Position numbers and translations under genes: made by a program. This document shows, piece by piece, positions 24,301 through 36,300 of a stretch of 64,000 nt of DNA (its first letter is position 1; the number at the start of each line of letters is the position of its first letter). A model generated the notes under the pieces. The model had not been told where the DNA came from and ran no database searches. It was given only the letters and a program-made list of their open reading frames with translations. The stretch is from the NCBI RefSeq assembly GCF_037975245.1, contig NC_092577.1, positions 2,627,501-2,691,500 on the forward strand, read 5' to 3'. Origin of the DNA: Apostichopus japonicus (taxonomy: Eukaryota > Echinodermata > Holothuroidea > Aspidochirotida > Stichopodidae).

Positions 24301-27300
24301 ACAAGAGGCAGGTCCTCATAAGGACAAGTAATAGCTAAAATAGAGAGAAAAAATAAAACAATTAAAATACAAACTACATGTGCTCTTATTATGGTGATAC
24401 CGTTTCAAACATTGCTGATATTTTTTACCACGTCCGTACCTCATTTTCATAAGCAAACATATCGATGGAAATGATAACTATATATACAACATCAGAGTAC
24501 GAATACACAAAACAGTGGCACGTCTCCTTCCCCCGAACCCCAGTTGATAAAATAAACTTACAAGTGACCCTTTTTATCACTAAACGAGGCCTCCATTTCA
24601 TAAAGTGCTTTGTTCTCTGTTTTAATGAAAAGGTGCACTTTCCTTTTGGTGCATGGAGAATTAAGTGTCTAAAAGGAATTTTTCATCAATGTCTGGGAAC
24701 AACTTGGTCAGTCAAAACCTCCAAGATATATGTTTTAACACTTTTAGCAATTGAAGCCTGCTGAGAGTTGGAAAGCATTACTGACAACACCTTGATAACT
24801 AGGGTTAACAAGATGTAAATACCTTGACAAATGACGATTTCACCTGACCAGAGACCAGCCTGCTCGCCTAAATCTAGACTTTTTTCACACACGGTGTAAG
24901 TGTTGGTGTAATAGTTATGGTTGCACGTCACGTTGCATATGTCACCGATGTGATTACCAGAACACAAAGAAGTGTTGAAACTCCCTCTTCTCACAGGAGG
25001 CAGGTCCTCATAAAGACAAGTAATAGCTAACAATACAGAGAACAAAAAATAATTAAACAATTAAAATACAAACAACACCACTATATTTTATGGTGATATG
25101 GTTTCAAACATTGCTAATATCGTTTAACAGCCCTGAACCTCATTTCCCTTAACACACATAATCGAGATGGAGGATATAATACCTATACAACATTAACGTA
25201 CGAATACACAAAACAATGGCACGTCTGAATCGCCCGACCCACAGGTGATTGATAAAGTAAGAAATCACTTTTTATCACTAAACAGGGACTCCGTTTCATG
25301 AAGTACTTTGTTCTCTCTAATAATGAAAAGGTGCACTTTTCTGTTGGTGGAAAAGTAAATGTTTAAAATGAATTCTCATCAATGTCTGGGAACAAGTTGG
25401 TCAGTCAGAATCTCCAAGTGTTATCTTTTAAAACTTTTAGCAATTGAAGCCTGCTCAAAGTTGGAAAGCATTACTGACAACAACTCGATAACTAGGGGTA
25501 TCAAGTGGTGAATACCTTGACACGTGACACTTCCACCTGACCAGACACCAGCCTGCTCGCCAATATTTTCACACACGGTGTTAATGTTGGTGTAATAGTT
25601 ATGGTTGCACGTCACGTTGCATACGTCACCGATTTGATGACCAGAACACAAAGAAGTGTTAAAACTCCCTTCTGTAACAGGAGGCAGGTCCTTATAAGGA
25701 CAATTAATTGCTAGAATAGAAAGGAAATATAAAACAATTAAAAAGCAAACCACACCAGTATTTATCATGGTGTTATGGTTTCAAATATTGCTAATATCGC
25801 TTAACACGTCGGTACCTCATTTTCCTTAACAAATATCGAGATGGAAATAATTCCTATACAACATTAGTGCACGAATACACGAAACAATGGCCCATCTCCC
25901 TCCCCCGACCCCCAGTTGAAGGAAAAAACTCAGAGGTGATCCTTTTTATCACTAAACAGGCATGCTATAAAAAAAAAGTGCTTTAATATCTCTTTTAATG
26001 AAAAGTGCATTTTTCTATTGGTGGAAAACTAAGTGTCCATCATGAATTCTCATTAATGTCTGGGAACAACTTGGTCCGTCAGAACCTCCAAGATATTATA
26101 TTTGAACACTTTTAGCAAGTGAAGCCTGCTCAAAGTTGGAAAGTACTACTGACATCACCTCGATAACTAGGGATATCAAGTGGTGAATACCTTGACACGT
26201 GACTCTTGACACGCGTGACTTCAGAGAAAGTAAGAAATTACTCTAATCACTAAAACAGGGACTCCGTTTCCTAAAGTACTATGTTCAGTCTAATAATGAA
26301 AAGATGCACTTTTCATTTGGTGGAAAAGTAAGTGTGTAAAATGAATTCTCATCAATATCTGGGAACAACTTGGTAATTATATATTAAAACTTTTAGAAAT
26401 TGAAGCCTGCTCAAAGTTGGAAAGTATTACTGACAACACCTCGATAACTAGGGATATCAAGTGGTGAATACCTTGACACGTGACTCTTTCACCTGACCAG
26501 ACACCAGCCTGCCCGCCAATATTTTCACACACAGTGTAAGTGTTGGTGTAGTAGTTATGGTTGCACGTCACGTTGCATACGTCACCGATGCGATTACCAG
26601 AACACAAAGAAGTGTTAAAACTCCCTTCTGTAACAGGAGGCAGGTCCTCATAAGGACAAGTAATTGCTAGAATAAAAAGGAAATATAAAACAATTAAAAT
26701 ACAAACCACACCAGTATTTATCATGGTGTTATGGTTTCAAATATTGCTAATATCGTTTAACACATCGGTACCTCATTTTCCTTAACAAACATTGAGATGG
26801 AAATAATTCCTATACAAAATAAGCGCACGAATACACGAAACAATGGCCCATCTCCCTCCCCGACCCCCAGTTGATGGACAAAGCTCAGATGTGATCCTTT
26901 TTATCACTAAACAGGCCTGCTTTTCAAAAAGTGCTTTAATATCTCTTTTAATGAAAAGGTGCATTTTTCTATTGGTGGAAAACTAAGTGTCCATCATGGA
27001 TTCTCTTTAATGTCTGGGAACAACTTGGTCCGTCAGAATCTCCAAGATATTATATTTGAACACTTTTAGCAATTAAAGCCTGCTCAAAGTTGGAAAGTAC
27101 TACTGACACTACTTTGAAAACAAGGGATATCAAGTGGTGAATACCTTGACACGTGACTCTTTCACCTGACCAGACACCAGCCTGCTCGCCAATATTTTCA
27201 CACACAGTGTAAGTGTTGGTGTAATAGTTATTGTTGCACGTCACGTTGCATACGTCACCGATGTGATGACCAGAACACAAAGAAGTGTTAAAACTCCCTT

Positions 27301-30300
27301 CTGTAACAGGAGGCAGGTCCTCATAAGGACAAGTAATTGCTAGAATAAAAAGGAGATATAAAACAATTGAAAGTACAAACCACACCAGTATTAATCATGG
27401 TGTTATGGTTTCATATATTGCTAATATCGTTTAACACGTCGGTCCCTCATTTTCCTTAACAAACATCGAGATGGAAATAATTCCTATACAACATACGCGC
27501 ACGAATACACGAAACAATGGTCCATCTCCCTCCCCCGACCCCCAGTTGAAGGACAAAGCTCAGAGGTGATCCTTTTTATCACTAAACAGGCCTGCTTTTC
27601 AAAAAGTGCTTTAATATCTATTTTAATGAAAAGGTGCATTTATCTATTAGTGGAAAACTAAGTGTCCATCATGAGTTCTCATTAATGTGTGGGAACAACT
27701 TGGTCCGTCAGAACCTCCAGGATATTATATTTGAACACTTTTAGCAACTAGAGCCTGCTCAAAGTTGGAAAGTACTACTGACAACACCTCGATAACTAGG
27801 GATATCAAGTGATGCATACCTTGACACGTGACACTTTCACCTGACCAGACACCAGCCTGCTCGCCAATATTTTCACACACGGTGTAAGTATTGGTGTAAT
27901 AGTTATGGTTGCACGTCACGTTGCATACGTCACCGATGTGATGACCAGAACACAAAGAAGTGTTAAAACTCCCTTCTGTAACAGGAGGCAGGTCCTTATA
28001 ATGACAAGTAATTGCTAGAATAGAAAGGAAATATAAAACAATTAAAAAGCACACCATACCAGTATATATCATGGTGTTATGGTTTCAAATTTTGCTAATA
28101 TCGTTTAACACGTCGGTACCTCATTTTCCTTAACAAACATCGAGATGGAAATAATTCCTATACATCGAGATGGAAATAATTCCTATACAACATAAGCGTA
28201 CGTATACACGAAACAATGGCCCATCTCCCTCCCCCGACCCCCAGTGGAAGGACAAAGCTCAGAGGTGATCCTTTTTATCACTAAACAGGCCTGCTTTTCA
28301 AAAAGTGCTTTAATATCTCTTTTAATGAAAAGGTGCATTTTTCTATTGGTGGAAAACTAAGTGTCCATCATGAATTCTCATTAATGTGTGGCAACAACTT
28401 GGTCCGTCAGAACCTCCAAGATATTATATTTGAACACTTTGAACAATTGAAGCCTCCTCAAGTTGGTGAGTATTACTGACACCACCTCGATAACTAGGGA
28501 TATCAAGTGGTGAATACCTTGACACGTGACACTTTCACCTGACCAGGCACCAGCCTGCTCATCTAAATCTAGACTCTTTTCACACACGGTGTAAGTGTTG
28601 GTGTAATAGTTATGGTTGCACGTCACGTTGCATACGTCACCGATGTGATGACCAGAACACAAAGAAGTGTTAAAACTCCCTTCTGTAACAGGAGGCAGGT
28701 CCTCATAAGGACAAGTAGTAGCTAACATAGAGAGAAAAAATGAAACATTTAAAATACAAACTACACAAGTATTTTTCATGGTTTCTATTTTTTTCAAATA
28801 TTGCTAATATCTTTAAACACGTCAGTACCTCATTTTCCTTAACAAACATCGAGATGGAAATAATACCTATACAACATAAGCGCACGAATAAACGAAACAA
28901 TGGCACGTCTCCCTCTCCCGACCTCCAGTTGATGTAAAAAGCTCAGAGGTGATCCTTTTTATCACTAAACAGGGCCTGCTTTTCAAAAAGTGCTTTAATA
29001 TCTCTTTTAATGAAAATGTGCATTTATCTATTGGTGGAAAACTAAGTGTCCATCATGAATTCTTATTTATGTCTAGGAACAACTTGGTCCGTCAGAACCT
29101 CCAAAATATTGTATTTGACCACTTTTATCAATTGAAGCCTGCTCAAAGTTAGAAAGTGTTACCGACACCACCTCGATTACTAGGGGTATCAAGTGGTGAA
29201 TACCTTGACACGTGACACTTTCACCTGACCAGACACCAGCCTGCTCGCCAATATTTTCACACACGGTGTAAGTGTTGGTGTAATAGTTATGGTTGCACGT
29301 CACGTTGCATACGTCACCGATATGATGGCCAGAACACAAAGAAGTGTTAAAACCCCCTTCTGTAACAGGAGGCAGGTCCTCATAAGGACAAGTAATAGCT
29401 GAAATAGAGAAAAAAGCAATTAAAATACAAACTACATTAGTTTTTATTATGGTGATATGGTTTCAAACATTGCTACCATTGTTAACCACTGCTGAACCTC
29501 ATTTTCCTTAACAAACAAAATGATGAAAATAAAACCTGCAAAACATAAGAGCACGAATACACAAAACAATGGCACATCTCCCTCCCCCGAACCCCAGTTG
29601 ATATAAAAAAAAAACTTATCAGTGACCCTTTTTATCACTAAACGAGGCATCCTTCTCATAAAGTGCTTTGTTCTCCCTTTGAATGAAAAGGTGCACTTTG
29701 TTTTGGTGGATGAAGAATTAAGTGTCTACAGGAATTCTCATCACTGTCTGGGAACAACTTGGTCCGTCAGAATCTCCAAGATATTATATTTGAACACTTT
29801 TAAAAATTGAAGCCTGCTCAAAGTTGGAAAGTATTACTGACACTACCTCGATAACTAGGGATATCAAGTGGTGAATACCTTGACACGTGACTCTTTCACC
29901 TGACCAGACACCAGCCTGCTCGCCAATATTTTCACACACAGTGTAAGTGTTGGTGTAATAGTTATTGTTGCACGTCACGTTGCATACGTCACCGATTTGA
30001 TGACCAGAACACAAAGAAGTGTTAAAACTCCCTTCTGTAACAGGAGGCAGGTCCTCATAAGGACAAGTAATTGCTAGAATAGAAAGGAAATATAAAACAA
30101 TTAAAAGTACAAACCACACCAGTATTTATCATGGTGTTATGGTTTCATATATTGCTAATATCGTTTAACACGTCGGTACCTCATTTTCCTTAACAAACAT
30201 CGAGATGGAAATAATTCCTATACAACATTAGCGCACGAATACACGAAACAATGGTCCATCTCCCTCCCCCGACCCCCAGTTGAAGGACAAAGCTCAGAGG

Positions 30301-33300
30301 TGATCCTTTTTATCACTAAACAGGCCTGCTTTTCAAAAAGTGCTTTAATATCTCTTTTAATGAAAATGTGCATTTATCTATTGGTGGAAAACTAAGTGTC
30401 CATCATGAGTTCTCATTAATGTGTGGGAACAACTTGGTCCGTCAGAACCTCCAGGATATTATATGTGAACACTTTGAACAATTGAAGCCTCCTCAAGTTG
30501 ATGAGTATTACTGACACCACTTCGATAACTAGGGATATCAAGTGGTGAATACCTTGACACGTGACACTTTCACCTGACCAGACACCAGCCTGCTCGCCAA
30601 TATTTTCACACACAGTGTAAGTGTTGGTGTAATAGTTATTGTTGCACGTCACGTTGCATACGTCACCGATTTGATGACCAGAACACAAAGAAGTGTTAAA
30701 ACTCCCTTCTGTAACAGGAGGCAGGTCCTCATAAGGACAAGTAATTGCTAGAATAGAAAGGAGATATAAAACAATTAAAAGTACAAACCACACCAGTATT
30801 TATCACGGTGTTATGGTTTCATATATTGCTAATATCGTTTAACACGTCGGTACCTCATTTTCCTTAACAAACATCGAGATGGAAATAATTCCTATACAAC
30901 ATAAGCGCACGAACACACGAAACAATGGTCCATCTCACTCCCCCGACCCCCAGTTGAAGGACAAAGCTCAGAGGTGATCCTTTTTATCACTAAACAGGCC
31001 TGCTTTTCAAAAAGTGCTTTAATATCTCTTTTAATGAAAAGGTGCATTTATCTATTGGTGGAAAACTAAGTGTCCATCATGATTTCTCATTAATGTGTGG
31101 GAACAACTTGGTCCGTCAGAACCTCCAAGATATTATATTTGAACACTTTGAACAATTGAAGCCTCCTCAAGTTGGTGAGTATTACTGACACCACCTCGAT
31201 AACTAGGGATATCAAGTGGTGAATACCTTGACACGTGACACTTTCACCTGACCAGACACCAGCCTGCTCGCCAATATTTTCACACACGGTGTAAGTGTTG
31301 GTGTAATAGTTATTGTTGCACGTCACGTTGCATACGTCACCGATGTGATGACCAGAACACAAAGAAGTGTTAAAACTCCCTTCTGTAACAGGAGGCAGGT
31401 CCTCATAAGGACAAGTAATTGCTAGAATAGAAAGGAAATATAAAACAATTAAAATACAAAACACACCAGTATTAATCAGGGTGTTATAGTTTCAAATATT
31501 GCTAATATCGTTTAACACGTCGGTACCTCATTTTCCTTAACAAACATCGAGATGGAAATAATTCCTATACAACATAAGAGCACGAATACACGAAACAATG
31601 GCCCATCTCCCTCCCCCGACCCCCAGTTTAAGGACAAAGCTCAGAGGTGATCCTTTTTATCACTAAACAGGGCCTGCTTTTCAAAAAGTGCTTTAATATC
31701 TCTTTTAATGAAAAGGTGCATTTTTCTATTGGTGGAAAACTAAGTGTCCATCATGAATTCTCATTAATGTGTGGCAACAACTTGGTCCGTCAGAACCTCC
31801 AAGATATTATATTTGAACACTTTGAACAATTGAAGCCTCCTCAAGTTGGAAAGTACTACTGACACCACCTCGATAACTAGGGATATCAAGTGGTGAATAC
31901 CTTGACACGTGACTCTTTCACCTGACCAGACACCAGCCTGCTCGCCAATATTTTCACACACGGTGGAAGTGTTAGTGTAATAGTTATGGTTGCACGTCAC
32001 GTTGCATACGTCACCGATGTGATGACCAGAACACGAAGAAGTGTTAAAACTCCCTTCTGTAACAGGAGGCAGGTCCTCATAAGGACAAGTAATAGCTAAA
32101 ATATAGAGAAACAAACAAAACAATCAAAATGAAACTTACACCAGTATTTTTTAAGGTTTGAAACATTGCTAATATTGTTATCCACTGCTGAACCTCATTT
32201 TCCTTAACAAACAAAATGATGAAAATAAAACCTACAATACATAAGAGCACGAATACACAAAACAATGACACGTCTCCCTCCCCCAAAACCCAGTTGATAA
32301 AAAAAACTATAAGTGACCCTTTTTATCACTAAACGAGGCCTCCTTTTCATAAAGTGTTATTTATCTCTTTGAATGTAAAGATGCATTTTTCTTTTGGTGG
32401 ATGAAGAATTAAGTGTCTAAAGGAATTTTCATCACTGTCTGGAAACAACTTGGTCCGACAGAACCTCCAAAATATGATTTTTGAACACTTTGAGAAATAT
32501 GAAGCGTGCTCACAGTTGGAAAGTATTACTGACAACACCTCGATAAATAGGGTATCAAGTGGTGAATACCTTGACACGTGACACTTTCACCTGACCAGAC
32601 ACCAGCCTGCTCGCCAATATTTTCACACACGGTGTAAGTGTTGGTGTAATAGTTATGGTTGCACGTCACGTTGCATACGTCACCGATGTGATGACCAGAA
32701 CACAAAAAAGTGTTAAAACTCCCTTCTGTAACAGGAGGCAGGTCCTCATAAGGACAAGTAATAGCTAACATAGAGAGAAAAAATAAAAAATAAAAATAAA
32801 ATCTATACCAGTATTTCTTTATGGTGATATGTTTCAAACATTGCTAATATTGTGGACCACCCCTGTACTACACTTTTCTTAACAAACAAATGATGAAAAC
32901 AATACCTTCAAAACATAAGAGCACGAATACACAAAACAATGGCACGTCTCCCTCACCCCAACCCCAGTTGATAAAATAAAACTTACAAGTGACCCTTTTT
33001 ATTACTAAATAATTTGGGGCCTCCTTTTCATAAAGTGCTTTGTTCTCTCTTTTCATGAAAAGTTGCACCTTTCTTTTGGTGGAAAAGTAAGTGTTTAAAA
33101 TGAATTTTCATCAAAGTGTGGGAACAAATTGGCCCAGTCAGAACCTCCAATATATTATATTTGAACACTTTTAGCAATTGAAGCCTGCTCAGAGTTGAAA
33201 AGTATTACTGACAACAAGTCGATAACTAGTGGTATCAAGTGGTGAATACCTTGACACGTGACACTTTCACCTGACCAGACACCAGCCTGCTCGTCTAAAC

Positions 33301-36300
33301 CTAGACTTTTCTCACACACGGTGTGAGAGTTGGTGTAATAGTTCTGGTTGCACGTCACGTTGCATACGTCACCGATGCGATTACCAGAACACAAAGAAGT
33401 GTTAAAGCTCCCTTCTGTCACAGGAGGCAGTTCCTCATAAGAACAAATAATAGCTAAAACAGAAAGGAAATATAAAAAAAATAAAATACTAACTACACCA
33501 GTATTTGTTATAGTGATATGTTTTAAAACATTGCTAATCTCGTTTAACACTTCGGTACCTCATTTCCCTTAACAAACATCGCAATGGAAATAATCCCTAT
33601 GCAACATTAGCGCAGGAATACACAAAACAATGGCACGTTTGACTCGCCCGACCCAAAGATGATGGAGAAAGAACTCAGAAGTGTCCATTTTTATCACTAA
33701 ACGAGGCCTCTTTTTCATAAAGTGCTTTGTTCCCTCTTTTAATGAAAATGTGCAATTTTCTTTTGCTGCATGGAGAATTAATTAAGTTATAGCTAAAATA
33801 GAAAGGAAATATAAAACAATTAAAATACAATCTACTTTGTTTTCTCTCTAATGAAAAGGTGCATTTTTCTTTTACTGGAAAATTCAGAAGAAATTAATAT
33901 TAATCGTTGTTTTGTTAAAATACTTCCAACTATCATTATTTGTGATCTAGAATGGACTAAGTGTAACTTTTCGAAGCGTTTCGATGTGATTTTGTAGCTT
34001 GTGCCCTGAAATCGAATGTCTCTCTGCTCTTCGAAGTTTGTCCCTTCCAAACCCCATCCCAATTCAAATTCTAGAATGAAACCCTCTTCCGCTGTGCTCC
34101 GAATAAGTTAATGGAGAATATTGATTCACTAAAGCAAAACAATAATGTAGGCTGCTATTGATATCCATTGCCAACATTTTTAGCTCAGCTGAGCTATAAC
34201 GATCGTGCAATTCTGCCGAAATTCTGTCACATTTTGCCACCGTGTTTGATGAACTGCCATATCTTCATTTTTCTTTCAATTTGGCTGAAATCTCGTCAGT
34301 GGTTTGTGTGAGTTAATTTTTCATACATGTGATATTTCATCATTTGAAGCTTATTTGAGGTCACGATAGGTCATTTTCTGAAAACATTAATAATGCTACT
34401 CCTGCTAGAGCGTTTGTCCAAGTTTGCTGAAATGTTGTGGATATAACGTTTGAAATGGCGGTAAACCACAGTTGTTCATGACAAATATTTTTGTCTTCAT
34501 GTGAGGGTCAAAAACGGGGTTTTCTGTAAACTTTTCAGTTATTATGAAATGTAGGCCACGGATCATACGCAATGAACATGAAATTTGGTTTCAACTCTTT
34601 AGTATTCATGACCAATTTGTGTTTTGATGTGATTAGCAAAATGTCTTCCATCTTAAGTTTCCCGTCTTTTTGGGATATAATTCCACCCGTGGGAGACTTG
34701 ATCAAGTCAAATGTTTACGAGTTATTCATGCTTGCTATCTAGTTCGATGCTATTCTCTGTAAAAAGACTACTTGGCAGAGTTGCAATTTGAAATTTTCAA
34801 CAGTTCATGTGTGGAATACATGTGAAAATTACCTATATTGTTAAAGCTGATTATGATTTCTGCTGTTCAAAGTTTCTCTGTGGTACGTCGATTGTAAACA
34901 AGTTACAGGTCGTTCCATTATTGTGTGGGTGTAACTTTTGTGGGCAACTTTGGGTTAGCACAATTTAACCGTAATATCCACAACCTCTAGCAGATTTAAC
35001 AGAGGAATATCTTTTTCACGTTTTCGTTCTATTATTGCATGAATTGAAACTACGAAGTGCATATAATGTTGCTTATTAGTTTTTTAAATGTGGCATAGTT
35101 TATCCCTAGTAATAATTACACCGATCTATTGCGTAAACTAATTCGTGATAGTGTTTCCACTTTGAAGGAAATTCCCGGAATAAGACAATATCGGTAACTT
35201 TTTCGGGGAATAACAAGGTGCGGTTCGTACACAGCCTACAGTAATTAGGGCTAACAACCGTTGAAATCAGTACATTGACATTTATCTCTATGTATTTTTT
35301 AAGACAAATGTTGACAACTTTCTAACATTGTGACAAAGTATATGTCTGACAAGAAGGAGCATATGGCAAGGAAGAAAGGAGCTGTTAGGAAAGGAAATAA
35401 CACCTCGCGATATGTCTTATATGTGTCACAGTCCCGATGCAAGGGGACTGGGGTTAGAAGCGGATCAGTCGTTCAGTAGTTTGGTTTTCGTGCCCAGGTT
35501 CTTTCCTGGGCGACTTTTTCTTAAAAAGTATATGTGTCGCACAAACAAATGTATAAACTGCCCAGAAACTTATTGCCAATCAAAACAAATTTCTCAGATA
35601 GAAGTTTAGCTGAGCTTCTGCAGAGTTGTTGCTCTTGTTATACTAGGTACGGAACATCAGGTTGAACAAGTTTTACCGTTACAGACATAGTCTGATGATG
35701 CAATATAAACAGACTTTGTTACTTCTGTTGTTCCTTGTTTTTGTTTTGTTCGCCAAGAAGAAAATAAATTTCGACATGCACGGAAGGGCTTTAACTTGTT
35801 ACAGTAAAATCTTGCGAATAACGCAGAAAGCTCCTTATAACCTAAAATATGTGAGTCAAACCCTCCACTGTACAAGCCTGAACCGAAACGATTGTGATAC
35901 AGAAGTGAGAGACAGATTTAGCGGAGCATAGGAAGGGATACGCGGTGCAAATGTTCCAAGTATTACATATACTACAAACACGGTTAACTCAACCACCATT
36001 TTGTGTATTACCTTCATCTGTTGTTGACTCAGCAGTGTCTTCAGTTGTCATCGGTGATGTTTCTAGATTGAGTGTCGTCACAATTTCTGCATCTTGTGTA
36101 GAAATTGGCGCCGAACTTGTCTCAACTCCAGCCGTTTCAATTGTTGTTGTTTTACCTAACATTGAGAAAGATGGAAAAGCAACATAGCTTATGCTGTAAA
36201 TATTGGTACTACTGAATGAAATAAATAAAGACGGACGGACGTAGGATTTTGAAAACGAGAAAGTGTTTCAATGATGTCGTTCTAGCCGACTCCCTTGAAG

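Larger units (their letters stand above)
22900..33560 (-). repeat. Tandem array of ~675-bp exon-bearing units
   Basis: Sixteen intact CCP exons plus one deleted copy recur at 669-698 bp over most of the array; CCP3 to CCP7 are spaced 674-675 bp. Similarity covers the introns as well as the exons, including a conserved stretch with 'aaaggtgca' and 'atcactaaac'. The array therefore spreads and homogenises as whole units (unequal crossover or gene conversion). Several spurious ORFs in these introns recur with the unit. Confidence 0.9.

Noticed and set aside
26377-26724. CCP exons as separate single-exon genes each starting with Met
   Set aside because: The N-terminal text before each CCP (for example MINTGVVCFLIVLYFLSIL) is translated intron that runs into the acceptor. 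It recurs with the unit and is not a set of independent signal peptides.
28949-31862. Recurrent plus-strand ORFs such as those at 28,949-29,152 and 31,647-31,862, and minus-strand 'MHLFIK...' ORFs
   Set aside because: They lie in the introns of the 675-bp unit and recur with it. They lack domains and are broken in most copies.
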